Assembly (NCBI RefSeq): GCF_000377785.1
Contig: NZ_KB898729.1
Location: forward strand, 183,486 to 247,485
DNA: 64,000 nucleotides
Reading direction: 5' to 3'
From: Thioalkalivibrio sp. ALJ24
Lineage (GTDB): Bacteria; Pseudomonadota; Gammaproteobacteria; Ectothiorhodospirales; Ectothiorhodospiraceae
Shown piece by piece: positions 28,694 through 37,503 of the stretch; the first letter of the stretch is position 1, and each line of letters starts with the position of its first letter. Below the pieces are notes generated by a model. It was not told where the DNA came from. It saw only the letters and a list, made by a program, of their open reading frames with translations, and did no database searches. Position numbers and translations under genes: made by a program.

Positions 28694-29164
28694 TCAGCCG
28701 GCCTTTGTGGTGCTCGCGGCGAGGTCGCGGCCGATTCGCCGGATGGTTTGATCCAGCACGTCGAGGACTGCGGGAGAGAGATCGGCGCCATCCTCGAGCC
28801 GGGCGGGTTCGATGCCGTGGACGATGAGGTGGTCCGGGAGCTCGCCGAGGGAGCGGGCGAGTTCGACGGCCTCGGCCAGACCGATGCCGTGGGAGGAGTA
28901 GCGGGCGCCGCGCGGCAGCGGCTCGCGCGCGTCCAGCCGGTGCAGCGTGCCGGGCGCGGCGCCTGTGACGATGGCATCGACGAGGATCACTGGCTCGTGG
29001 CCCTGCCACAGCTCCATGAGTTCGGCGGGCTCGCCGTGGCTTTTAGCGGTGGCGAGGCCCGGGGTGCCTTCGAGTGCATCGACTACCGCGTGGCCGATGC
29101 CATCGTCGCCGCGCCAGGGGTTGCCGATGCCGATGACCAGCGGCCCCTTGTCCGCGCGATCCAT
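28694..29164 (-). CDS. NiFe-hydrogenase maturation endopeptidase
   Basis: 156 residues of the HycI/HoxW/HyaD protease family: GIGNPWRGDDGIGHAV carries the first nickel-sensing acidic residue, VILVDAIVTG the second, and YSSHGIGLAEAV the histidine. It trims the C-terminus of the large subunit after nickel insertion. An in-frame GTG at 29176 overlapping the hyhL stop is an alternative start. Last gene of the structural operon, specific to this hydrogenase. Confidence 0.93.
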   Translation of the reverse strand: MDRADKGPLVIGIGNPWRGDDGIGHAVVDALEGTPGLATAKSHGEPAELMELWQGHEPVILVDAIVTGAAPGTLHRLDAREPLPRGARYSSHGIGLAEAVELARSLGELPDHLIVHGIEPARLEDGADLSPAVLDVLDQTIRRIGRDLAASTTKAG

Positions 29165-29172
29165 GCCTGCGC

Positions 29173-30471
29173 TCACTGGCGGTCGACGGTGAGGTCGAGG
29201 AAGTGGGTGGCGCAGGAGATGCAGGGGTCGTAGTTGCGGATGGCGACCTCGCAGTGGTGGCGCAGTTCGTCGTCCGGCAGGTCGAGGTGGGTCTGCACCA
29301 GTTCGCGCAGGTCGGCCTCGATGGTGGGCTGGTTGACCGAGGTGGGCGGGACGATCTTCGCGTCGGTGATCAGGCCTGCGTCGTCGATGCTGTAGCGGTG
29401 GTAGCAGATGCCGCGCGGGGCCTCGGTGGCGCCGAAGCCGGTGCCGGCGCGCGGGGTGACCGGCAGCGCGGGTTCGGTCGGTGCCGCCCGGTAGCCGTCG
29501 ACCAGGCGCAGGGCCTCCTCGAAGGCGAGCACGATCTCGATCATGCGCACCTGGATGCTGCGGAACGGGTTGCGGCAGGCCGCGCCCAGACCGGCGCGCT
29601 CGGCCAGCTCGGCGGCGCGCGGGGTGAGGCGTTCGCGGTTCAGCGCGAAGCGCGCCAGCGGACCCATGAACACCGGTTCGCCGCTGTCGGAGCGGTGGCT
29701 GTGCAGGGCGTTGGAGTGGGCCACGTGCTCCTCGGTGAAGACGTCGTCGTAGTCGCGGATGGCGGCGTCCAGACCGCTGCCGGAGCCGAGGCGGCCGTGG
29801 GTGATCGGGTATTCGTCCGGGTGCACCAGCGACACGAACTCGTAGTCGCGTTCCAGGTTCGGGTAGTCGAGGGTGGCGAGGAACTCGGCGACCTCGCAGG
29901 ACGCCTCCAGGCCCCAGGCCAGCTCCTCGCGCAGCCCGGCGACCTCGGCAGGCGTCGGCGTGCGGTAGAAGCCGCCGACCCGCAGGTTGACCGGGTGGAT
30001 CTCGCGCCCGCCCAGAAGCCGCAGGATGGCGTTGCCGATCTTCTTGATGCGCAGGCCGTTGCGCACCATGTCCGGGTGGTCCTTCGCGGCGGTGACCGCG
30101 TCGGGATAGCCGAGGAAGTCCGGCAGGTGGAGCATGAACACGTGCAGGGCGTGGCTCTCGATCCATTCGCCGCAGTAGGCCAGCCGGCGCAGGTCCTGCA
30201 GCACGCCGTCCACGGTCACGCGGCAGACGTCCTCCATCGCCAGCGAAGCGCCCATCTGGTAGGCGATCGGGCAGATGCCGCAGATGCGCGCGGTGATGTC
30301 CGGGGCCTCGCGGAAGTCGCGCCCGCGCAGGAAGCCCTCGAAGAAGCGCGGCGCCTCGAAGATCGACAGCTTCACCTCCTCCACGCGGTCACCCTCGGTG
30401 CGCACGTACATCGCGCCCTCGCCCTCCACGCGCGCGAGGTAGTCGACTTCGATGGTGCGGGTCTCGCTCAT
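29173..30471 (-). CDS. hyhL: Group 3b NiFe-hydrogenase large subunit
   Basis: 432 residues carrying the NiFe active site. The L1 motif RICGICP (62-68) and the C-terminal L2 motif DPCISCATH (415-423) give the four cysteine ligands. The nine residues after His423 should be removed by the protease encoded next. Size and operon partners (NAD(P)-reductase-like and Fe-S subunits) point to the cytoplasmic, bidirectional group 3b type that couples hydrogen to NADP(H). The start overlaps the small-subunit stop (ATGA). Confidence 0.95.
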   Translation of the reverse strand: MSETRTIEVDYLARVEGEGAMYVRTEGDRVEEVKLSIFEAPRFFEGFLRGRDFREAPDITARICGICPIAYQMGASLAMEDVCRVTVDGVLQDLRRLAYCGEWIESHALHVFMLHLPDFLGYPDAVTAAKDHPDMVRNGLRIKKIGNAILRLLGGREIHPVNLRVGGFYRTPTPAEVAGLREELAWGLEASCEVAEFLATLDYPNLERDYEFVSLVHPDEYPITHGRLGSGSGLDAAIRDYDDVFTEEHVAHSNALHSHRSDSGEPVFMGPLARFALNRERLTPRAAELAERAGLGAACRNPFRSIQVRMIEIVLAFEEALRLVDGYRAAPTEPALPVTPRAGTGFGATEAPRGICYHRYSIDDAGLITDAKIVPPTSVNQPTIEADLRELVQTHLDLPDDELRHHCEVAIRNYDPCISCATHFLDLTVDRQ

Positions 30472-31262
30472 GACTGCGATCCTGTTTCCCGTTCCTGGCG
30501 TTCGCTCTCCTCGCGGAAGGCGTCGGCGCCGGCATTGAAGGTGCGGTAGAAGCGCACGCGGGTGGCGCGCTCCATGCCGAGGGCCTCCAGCTGCCCGGAC
30601 AGACCGGGCGCGTTGGGGGTCTCCTTGGGGCCGAAGCAGCCGTAGCAGCCGCGGTGGCAGCCGGGGCACAGCGCGCCGCAGCCGGCGTGGGTGACCGGGC
30701 CCAGGCAGGGCGTGCCGTGGGCGACCATCACGCAGACCTGTCCCGCCCGTTTGCACTCCTCGCAGACGCTGGCGCTGGAGACCTGCGGACGCCGACCGTA
30801 GAGGAAGGCACTGATGACCTCGATCAGCTGGTATTTGTCGATCGGGCAGCCGCGCAGTTCGAAGTCCACCGGCACGTGCTGGCTGATCGCATCCGAGGTG
30901 GCCAGGGTCTCGATGTATTCCGGGTGGGCGTAGACCTGGCGGGTGAATTCCTCGACGTCCGCGAAATTACGCAGGGCCTGGATGCCGCCGGTGGTGGCGC
31001 AGGCGCCGATGGTCACCAGGAACTTCGACGCGCGGCGGATCTCGCGGATCTCTTCGGCCGCCTCCGGCGTGGTGATCGAGCCCTCCACCAGCGTCAGGTC
31101 CCAGGGTCCCTCGATGCGGTTGCGGGTGGCCTCGGGGAAGTGCGCGATCTGCACCCGGTCGGTTACCGCCAGCAGCTCGTCCTCGCAGTCGAGCAGCGAG
31201 AGCTGGCAGCCGTCGCAGGAGGCGAACTTGAATACGGCGAGGGTCGGACGTTCGGTACTCAT
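30468..31262 (-). CDS. hyhS: Group 3b NiFe-hydrogenase small subunit
   Basis: 264 residues with no signal peptide, so cytoplasmic. FASCDGCQ (C16, C19) and GACATTGG hold the proximal cluster. The C-terminal part is very cysteine-rich ([35 protein letters not shown]), enough for the additional [4Fe-4S] clusters of this group. It overlaps both neighbours by 4 nt, indicating tight translational coupling. Confidence 0.95.
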   Translation of the reverse strand: MSTERPTLAVFKFASCDGCQLSLLDCEDELLAVTDRVQIAHFPEATRNRIEGPWDLTLVEGSITTPEAAEEIREIRRASKFLVTIGACATTGGIQALRNFADVEEFTRQVYAHPEYIETLATSDAISQHVPVDFELRGCPIDKYQLIEVISAFLYGRRPQVSSASVCEECKRAGQVCVMVAHGTPCLGPVTHAGCGALCPGCHRGCYGCFGPKETPNAPGLSGQLEALGMERATRVRFYRTFNAGADAFREESERQERETGSQS

Positions 31263-32134
31263 AGTTCGCGTATCCGGAAGGCCGGCTCCATCACCGGGTA
31301 GGGGAAGACCGGGCCGTCGCGGCAGACGAAATGCGCCCCGATCTGGCAGTGCCCGCAAAAGCCCACCGCGCAGCGCATGTTGCGCTCCATGGAAACAAAG
31401 ATGTCTTCCGGCTTCAGCCCGCGCCGCTCCAGCGAGGAGGCGGCGAAGCGCATCATCACCTCCGGGCCGCAGACCATCGCCAGCGTGTTGCGCCGGTCGA
31501 AGCCGCCGCGGTCGATCAGCTGGGTGACCACGCCGACATCGCCGCGCCATGCGGCCGTGCCGCGGTCTACGGTGATGCGCAGATCGAGATCGTCGCGCGC
31601 GCCCCAGGCCTCCAGCTCGTCACGAAAGATCATGTCACCGGGCGAGCGCGCGCCGTAACAGACCACCACATGGCCGAAGTCGTCGCGCCGTTCCAGCGCC
31701 GCATGGATCACCGGCCGCAGCGGGGCCAGACCGATGCCGCCGGCGACCAGCACCAGATCGCGGCCCCGGGCCTGCTCCACCGGCCAGGCGGTACCGAACG
31801 GGCCGCGCAGGCCGACCACCGCGCCGGGTCCCAGGTCCTGCATCGTGCGGGTGACGCTGCCCACCGCGCGGGTGGTGTGCACGATGCCGCCATCCGCGGT
31901 GATCGCGGACACCGAGATCGGTACCTCGCCCACGCCGAACAGGTAGAGCATGTTGAACTGCCCGGGCGCCGGCGGTGGCCCCGGCTCCACGCCCGGCTCG
32001 GGATACAGCGTCCAGCTGAACACCTCGTTGCTGGCGACGTCCGGGCGCACCGAATGGATACGCCAGGGCTGCGGCGCCATCGCCTGTTCCGGCAGGGCGC
32101 TGTCGGCGCGGGGCTGCAGGGTCTCAGGTGCCAT
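31259..32134 (-). CDS. hyhG: Hydrogenase FAD/NAD(P)-binding subunit
   Basis: 291 residues of the ferredoxin-NADP reductase superfamily, like the gamma subunit of sulfhydrogenase and dihydroorotate dehydrogenase electron-transfer subunit. The FAD region [20 protein letters not shown], nucleotide site [13 protein letters not shown] and CGPEVMM are seen. The C-terminal CAVGFCGHC...C binds a [2Fe-2S] cluster. It passes electrons between NAD(P)H and the small subunit. It starts inside the end of the cNMP gene (11-nt overlap). Confidence 0.94.
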   Translation of the reverse strand: MAPETLQPRADSALPEQAMAPQPWRIHSVRPDVASNEVFSWTLYPEPGVEPGPPPAPGQFNMLYLFGVGEVPISVSAITADGGIVHTTRAVGSVTRTMQDLGPGAVVGLRGPFGTAWPVEQARGRDLVLVAGGIGLAPLRPVIHAALERRDDFGHVVVCYGARSPGDMIFRDELEAWGARDDLDLRITVDRGTAAWRGDVGVVTQLIDRGGFDRRNTLAMVCGPEVMMRFAASSLERRGLKPEDIFVSMERNMRCAVGFCGHCQIGAHFVCRDGPVFPYPVMEPAFRIREL

Positions 32135-32597
32135 GCCCGGGCCCTCCGTGGCTGTAGATGTCCAGCGCCTGCAATCGCGCGGCCTGCAGCCGCTGCACGA
32201 TCAGCGCGGAGAAGTGTTTCATCAGCATGTAGCCGAACGCCGGGTCGGCCTCCATGTGTTCGCGCAGCACGCCGGCGTCGAAGCGCAGGGTGTGCAGATC
32301 GGTCAGGGCGCGGGCGTCGTAACTGGCACGATACGGCGGCAGCAGCCACGACCAGCCGAGGATGTCGCCGGGCCCCAGGGTCTGGAAGGTCACGCAGCCT
32401 TCACGCAGCGGGCTCTCCAGCGCGACCTGGCCCTCGCGGATCAGCCAGAAGGTTTCCGCCGGCTCGTGGTCGCGCATCAGCCGCGTGCCGGCCGGGTAAC
32501 CGTTCTTCGCGGCGCAGGCCGCCAGCAGGCGCCGGTGCTCCGGCTCCATGTCGGCGAAGAACGGCTGGTCTTCGAGGATCGCCAGGAGTTCGTTCAT
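32124..32597 (-). CDS. Stand-alone cyclic-nucleotide-binding domain protein
   Basis: 157 residues: one cNMP-binding beta-roll (about 10-125; [49 protein letters not shown]) followed by a helix. No helix-turn-helix follows, so it should not bind DNA. The phosphate-binding cassette is not a clean cAMP site. It overlaps hyhB and hyhG on either side and so is translated with the hydrogenase; a regulatory or structural subunit role is inferred. Confidence 0.88.
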   Translation of the reverse strand: MNELLAILEDQPFFADMEPEHRRLLAACAAKNGYPAGTRLMRDHEPAETFWLIREGQVALESPLREGCVTFQTLGPGDILGWSWLLPPYRASYDARALTDLHTLRFDAGVLREHMEADPAFGYMLMKHFSALIVQRLQAARLQALDIYSHGGPGHGT

Positions 32598-33706
32598 GCC
32601 CGGCCCTCCGGATCGCGGCGCACCGCGGTGACCTCCTCGGTGATGTCGATCCCCACCGGACACCAGGTGATGCAGCGTCCGCAGCCGACACAGCCGGAGG
32701 TGCCGAACTGGTCGTGCCAGGTGGCCAGCTTGTGGGTGATCCACTGGCGGTAGCGTGCGGCCACCGAGTCGCGGTGGGCACCGCCGACCAGATGCGAGTG
32801 TTCCTGGTTGAAGCAGGAGTCCCAGCGCCGCACGCGCTCGGTGCGCTGGCCTTCCAGATCCGGGACCTCTTCGACCTGCGAGCAGAAGCAGGTGGGGCAG
32901 ACCAGCGTGCAGTTGGAGCAGGACAGGCAGCGCTCGGCGGTCTCCTCCCAGTGCGGGTGCTCGAAGGCCCGGTTCAGCACCTCGCGGGCGTCGGCGGGCA
33001 TCTGTCGCCCCATCTTTTCCGGGGCCTCGGCCCATACGCGTTCGGCGGCGGCCTGCTCGGCGTCCGTGGCCGGGCGCGGCTTCAGCCGGTCCAGCATCGC
33101 GCGCCCGGCGTCGCTCCCGGCCTCGGCGACCAGGAAGTGCTGCGTGGCATCGATCACCTCGGTCAGGGCCAGGTCGAAGCCCCCGCGGGCGCGCGGTCCG
33201 GTATCCATCGAGGCACAGAAGCAGGTGCCGCCGGGCTCGGCGCAGTGGGCCGCCACCATGAACACGTCCCGGCGCCGCGCCGCATAGCCGCGGTCCTGCA
33301 CCGCCTGGCCCAGGAACACCCGGTCCTGCACGCCGATCGCCGCCAGCTCGCAGGAACGCATGCCAATGAACGCGCGCGGCGGGGCGTCGGATTCACCCGG
33401 TTCGGTGGTGAAGCTGCCGTCCGCCTGGCGGGTCAGCCGGAACAGGGTCTCCTGCGGGGGAAACAGGTATTTCTTCCAGGAGTGCGGCCCGACCACGTAG
33501 CCGAACAGGGCCGCGTCGTCACGCTCGCGCAGGCGGTAGTGGCCGGGGGCGTGTTCGTCGGTCCAGCCCGCCGGCAGGTCGTCGAGACCGTGCACCCGGT
33601 CGTAGACGATCGCGCCGTCGCGCCGTGTCGGACCCACCACCTCGTAGCCATCAGAGGCCAGCAGGCGGATCAGCGTATCCACGGCCTGGGGTGTGATCAC
33701 TTCCAC
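32594..33706 (-). CDS. hyhB: Hydrogenase 4Fe-4S electron-transfer subunit (beta)
   Basis: 370 residues. Two [4Fe-4S] motifs lie in the C-terminal part: [14 protein letters not shown] and [12 protein letters not shown]. Upstream, [12 protein letters not shown] and [12 protein letters not shown] resemble sulfhydrogenase/heterodisulfide-type subunits. It is the first gene of the operon hyhB-cNMP-hyhG-hyhS-hyhL-protease. The promoter should lie within the 158 nt shared with the divergent lactate dehydrogenase gene; I saw no convincing regulatory motif there. Confidence 0.93.
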   Translation of the reverse strand: MEVITPQAVDTLIRLLASDGYEVVGPTRRDGAIVYDRVHGLDDLPAGWTDEHAPGHYRLRERDDAALFGYVVGPHSWKKYLFPPQETLFRLTRQADGSFTTEPGESDAPPRAFIGMRSCELAAIGVQDRVFLGQAVQDRGYAARRRDVFMVAAHCAEPGGTCFCASMDTGPRARGGFDLALTEVIDATQHFLVAEAGSDAGRAMLDRLKPRPATDAEQAAAERVWAEAPEKMGRQMPADAREVLNRAFEHPHWEETAERCLSCSNCTLVCPTCFCSQVEEVPDLEGQRTERVRRWDSCFNQEHSHLVGGAHRDSVAARYRQWITHKLATWHDQFGTSGCVGCGRCITWCPVGIDITEEVTAVRRDPEGRA

Positions 33707-33864
33707 GGGGTGCTCCCGTTCCCGATGGGATGGTTTCCATATTGCGCCAGAATCCCCTGCGGGGCCAACCCCCGGCAGCCCCGACGCGCATCCGGGGCCC
33801 CGGTCGTGCGAAGCTGTAGGTCATCAGCCAGGGCCCGACCCGGGCCAGCCACCGGAGGAAATGG

Positions 33865-34872
33865 ATGAAGGTCGCGGTATTCAGTGCCCAGCAACACGAT
33901 CAGGAGCATCTGGTGCCGATGCTGCGCGAGGCCGGCATGGAGCCGGTACTGGACGAGCGCCGCCTGACCCCGGAGACGGTGGGCGACGCGGCCGGTGCGG
34001 ATGCGGTCTGCGCCTTCACCAACGACGACCTGTGTGCGGCCACTCTGGACGGGCTGCAACGCCATGGCATCCACGTGGTGACCCTGCGCTGCTCGGGCCA
34101 CAACAACCTGGATGACGAACACGCGCGCCGCATCGGCATGCGCGTGGCCCGGGTCCCGGCGTATTCGCCCCATGCCATCGCCGAGCACGCGGTCGCGCTG
34201 CTGATGACCCTGAACCGACACACCCACTTCGCCTGGAAGCGTACCCGGCGGGGCGATTTCCGGCTGAACAACCTGGTTGGCTTCGACGTGGCGCAACGCA
34301 ACGTGGGGGTCGTCGGCACCGGCAAGATCGGCGTGGCCTTCGCCCGCATCATGCTCGGCTTCGGGGCACGGGTACGCGCGATGGATCCGTACCCGAATCC
34401 GGAACTGCAGGCCGCCGGGGTCACCTACACCGAGCTGGACGAACTGCTGGCGGCCTCCGACGTGGTCTGCCTGATGTGCCCTCTGACACGCGACAACCGC
34501 CACATGATCAACGCCGACACGCTGGCACGCATGCCGCGCGGGGCCATCCTGATCAACACCGCCCGCGGGGCGCTGGTGGACACCGACGCGGTGGAGGCCG
34601 CGCTGGATTCCGGCCAGCTCGGGGCGGCGGGCCTGGATGTCTACGAAGACGAAGGCCCGGTGTTCTTCCGCGACTGGACCGGCACCCCGGGCGGTGTGCC
34701 CGATGCCCGCCTGGTACGTCTGACCCGTCGCGACAACGTGCTGGTGACCGGTCACCAGGCATTTCTGACCCACGAGGGGCTGACCGGCATCGCCGAGACC
34801 ACCGTGCACAACCTGCAGGTGCTGGCGCGCGACCCGGAGGGCAACGAGGAACTGCCCGGCCGCCTGGCGTGA
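33865..34872 (+). CDS. ldhA: D-lactate dehydrogenase / 2-hydroxyacid dehydrogenase
   Basis: 335 residues. The NAD fold GVVGTGKIG (about 148-156) and catalytic Arg (INTARGALV), Glu (DVYEDEGP) and His (TGHQAFLTHEG) are visible. YEDEGPVFFRDW and HQAFLT are typical of the LdhA-type D-lactate dehydrogenase. It reduces pyruvate with NADH. GGAGGAAATGG precedes the ATG. Divergence from the hydrogenase operon suggests joint use in redox balancing without oxygen. Confidence 0.92.
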   Translation: MKVAVFSAQQHDQEHLVPMLREAGMEPVLDERRLTPETVGDAAGADAVCAFTNDDLCAATLDGLQRHGIHVVTLRCSGHNNLDDEHARRIGMRVARVPAYSPHAIAEHAVALLMTLNRHTHFAWKRTRRGDFRLNNLVGFDVAQRNVGVVGTGKIGVAFARIMLGFGARVRAMDPYPNPELQAAGVTYTELDELLAASDVVCLMCPLTRDNRHMINADTLARMPRGAILINTARGALVDTDAVEAALDSGQLGAAGLDVYEDEGPVFFRDWTGTPGGVPDARLVRLTRRDNVLVTGHQAFLTHEGLTGIAETTVHNLQVLARDPEGNEELPGRLA

Positions 34873-34895
34873 CGGTTCTGGTCGGCGACAGGGGG

Positions 34896-36374
34896 TTATC
34901 GGGTCGGGTCACCCTGGGGGGATGCGGGCGGGTCCTCCTTCCAGGCAGCGAGCTTGCGTAGCAGCGTCTTGTAGTCGATCCCGAGGATTCGCGCAGCCCG
35001 GGCCTTGTTGTTGCCGGTGTCCTGCAGGACGGCTTCGATGTAGCGTCGCTCAACCGCGGCCAGGGTGGCACCGCCGGCCCCGGGAGCGGACAGGTCCTCT
35101 TCGGCACTGGCGCGCCAGCCTCCGCCGCCGACGGCGTCGGGAAAGACATCCAGGGGCAGGCTGGACACGCCGTCCGGACAGAGGATCACGGCCTGCTCGA
35201 TGAAGTTCTCCAGCTCCCGCACGTTGCCCGGCCACGCGTAGCCCAGCAGCGCGCTGATCGCCTCCGGCTCCAGCCGCCGGACCAGCGACCGCCCGTGCGT
35301 GCGGGCATAGTGCCGGACGAAGGATTCGGCGAGTTCCGGGATGTCTTCCTTGCGGTCACGCAGCGGAGGCAGCTCGACGCTCAGGACGTTGATCCGGTGG
35401 AACAGGTCTCGCCGGAACGTGCCTTCTTCGACTGCCTGTTCCAGCGGCTGGTTGGTGGCGGTCACCAGACGGAAATCCAGCGGCCGGTCTTCGGTGGATC
35501 CGAGCGCGCGCACGCTGCGGTTCTGCAGGGTGCGCAGCAGCTTGGCCTGCAGGCCGAGCGGCATGGCGTTGATCTCGTCCAGGAACAGGACGCCTCCGGA
35601 GGCCTCGACCAGCAGCCCCGGATGGTCGTGGTCGGCCCCGGTAAACGCTCCGCGGCGATACCCGAACAGCTCCGCCTCGGCGAGCTCCGCGGGGATCGCA
35701 GCGACATTGATCGCGACAAAGGGCCCCTGCCCGGCGTGCAGGGCCTGCGCCACCAGTTCCTTGCCGGTCCCGCTCTCGCCTTCGATCACGACGCTGGCCC
35801 GGGTGTCACGAACCTTGAGGATCCATTCGCGCAGACGCTGCATGATCGGGCTGGACCCACGCAGGGCGTTCAGACAGGGATCGCAGGACTGGGCGGACCG
35901 GGTGGCGCGATCGGCGCGCAGTCGCAGGTCGTGGGTCCGCTGGACCTTGGCCAGCATCAGCTCGATGTTCTCGGGGCGGAAAGGCTTGGGCAGAAAATCG
36001 AAGGCGCCCATGCGCACCGCCTCGACTGCATTCTCGAGGCTCGCGTAGGCGCTGATCACCACCACCGGGAGGTCCGGGTCGCGCTGCTTGACGGTCTGAA
36101 TGACGTCGAAACCGTCGCGTCCCGGCATCATCAGGTCGGTCAGGACCAGGTCCGGCTGCACCTCGTCCAGCGAAGATTCGAGGGCGGACGCGTCGGTGGT
36201 CTGCGTCACCTCGTAGCTCCCGCAGGCCTTGATGGCCCAGCTCAGCATGCGTGCTACATCCGGCTCGTCCTCGAGTACCAGGACGCGAACCGGTCTTTCC
36301 GCGTCTTCGGGGCCGCCGACCGGCAGCTGGATCGGTCGTTCCGTAGCGGGTTGCAATGCGCGGTTTTCGGACAT
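34896..36374 (-). CDS. NtrC-family sigma-54 response regulator
   Basis: 492 residues: receiver with phosphoacceptor D80 (VLTDLMMP) and K130 (LPKPF), AAA+ domain with Walker A GESGTGKE (199-206), GAFTGA loop (242-247) and FLDE Walker B, and a C-terminal Fis-type HTH (DTGNNKARAARILGIDYKTLLRKL). It should activate sigma-54 promoters when phosphorylated. The likely sensor is the histidine kinase about 1.1 kb away, separated by the divergent PstS-like gene. A probable target is the beta-propeller gene at 39259-40494. Confidence 0.95.
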   Translation of the reverse strand: MSENRALQPATERPIQLPVGGPEDAERPVRVLVLEDEPDVARMLSWAIKACGSYEVTQTTDASALESSLDEVQPDLVLTDLMMPGRDGFDVIQTVKQRDPDLPVVVISAYASLENAVEAVRMGAFDFLPKPFRPENIELMLAKVQRTHDLRLRADRATRSAQSCDPCLNALRGSSPIMQRLREWILKVRDTRASVVIEGESGTGKELVAQALHAGQGPFVAINVAAIPAELAEAELFGYRRGAFTGADHDHPGLLVEASGGVLFLDEINAMPLGLQAKLLRTLQNRSVRALGSTEDRPLDFRLVTATNQPLEQAVEEGTFRRDLFHRINVLSVELPPLRDRKEDIPELAESFVRHYARTHGRSLVRRLEPEAISALLGYAWPGNVRELENFIEQAVILCPDGVSSLPLDVFPDAVGGGGWRASAEEDLSAPGAGGATLAAVERRYIEAVLQDTGNNKARAARILGIDYKTLLRKLAAWKEDPPASPQGDPTR

Positions 36375-36451
36375 CGGGGGTCCCGGTTCGGGTTGGACGC
36401 ACGGCCGGCGGGCGGTGTAAAACGATCATGCGTGTTCACGAGAGTGTATGC

Positions 36452-37408
36452 ATGAACCGTCGCATGTTCATCCGCAATGCCGTGGCCACGGCGGCGCTGG
36501 GGTCGCTGCTGGGGCACGGGGCCGCGCGGGCGCTGAATGGCGGGTCCGCGGACTGGCAGGCAGACGTGGCGCAGGGCGGCTGCAACTGTGCCGGGTCGGA
36601 GGGCGCGGCCCGTCCGGTCGACCACCGGACCGACCAGAAACTGGTCTATCAAGGCACGCACCTGCTGACCTACGGCGCCTTCCGTGATCTGGCCGCGAGT
36701 TACGAGGAGGACACCGGCCGGCCTTTCGTGGTCTATGGCGGCGGATGCGATGACGGTATCGGTGCGGTGCAGCAGCGCACCGCGCATCTGGGCGGGCTCT
36801 GCTGCCCGCCCGAGGAGACCCGGGCGCGGGACTTCCACCAGATGCCGGTGGCCCGCGACATCAAAGTCGTGGTGACCCATCCCGAGGTAGGCGTCGACGG
36901 CCTGTCGATGGACGAGTTGCAGGCGGTGATGGCGGGCCGCATCCGTCGCTGGTCGGACGTGGGCGGGCCGGATCGGCCGATCGCGGTGCTCTACCGGGAT
37001 CACTGTCCGGACTACCGCGAGCCGGTCCGCGATGTCCTGTTCGACAATGCGCAGGACTGGTCGCCCCGAGGCATGAGCATCGACACCGATGAGCGTCTGA
37101 CCGATTCGCTGGCGCGGTTCGAGTCCTCGATCGGTGTGGTGAGCTGGGTGTTCGCCGCCGAACGGGTCAAACGGGGGGAACTGCGTACCCTGGAGATTGA
37201 CGGCGTGCAGCCAACCGCGGAGGCGGTCCGGTCGGGCGAGTACCCCCTTCACGGTCCTCTCCTGCTGGTCACCGACCGGTGGCAGGAAGCGGTGATGCGG
37301 CCGTTTTTCGATTATCTCTACAGCCCCGCCGGGCAGGCGGTCATCGCGCGGCGGCTGGTCCCCGTTTCCGCAGAAGAGGCCGGATATCGGCATCCGCGCA
37401 CGATCTGA
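36452..37408 (+). CDS. Tat-exported, cysteine-rich PstS-like binding protein
   Basis: 318 residues. The N-terminus MNRRMFIRNAVATAALGSLL has a twin-arginine motif (RRMFI), so export folded is likely. The mature part follows the PstS/PBP-like II fold (LTYGAFRDLAASYEEDTGRPFVVYGGG, VMAGRIRRWSDVGG, FDYLYSPAGQAVI). It is unusual in having CNC near residue 45, then GGGCDDG, LCCPPEE and DHCPDY, six cysteines in all, hinting at a metal or cofactor site. I chose 36452 over the ATG at 36428 because GAGAG lies 8 nt before it. It is not beside ABC transporter genes but beside a kinase, so a sensing role is likely. Confidence 0.75.
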   Translation: MNRRMFIRNAVATAALGSLLGHGAARALNGGSADWQADVAQGGCNCAGSEGAARPVDHRTDQKLVYQGTHLLTYGAFRDLAASYEEDTGRPFVVYGGGCDDGIGAVQQRTAHLGGLCCPPEETRARDFHQMPVARDIKVVVTHPEVGVDGLSMDELQAVMAGRIRRWSDVGGPDRPIAVLYRDHCPDYREPVRDVLFDNAQDWSPRGMSIDTDERLTDSLARFESSIGVVSWVFAAERVKRGELRTLEIDGVQPTAEAVRSGEYPLHGPLLLVTDRWQEAVMRPFFDYLYSPAGQAVIARRLVPVSAEEAGYRHPRTI

Positions 37409-37503
37409 CGGGTCGAGGAATCGGGGCCACGTGCGGGGCCACGCGGCTCCGCGCGCCACCCCGGACGGGCGGATTCGACCGTACCCGGACAACGAGCGAT
37501 ACC

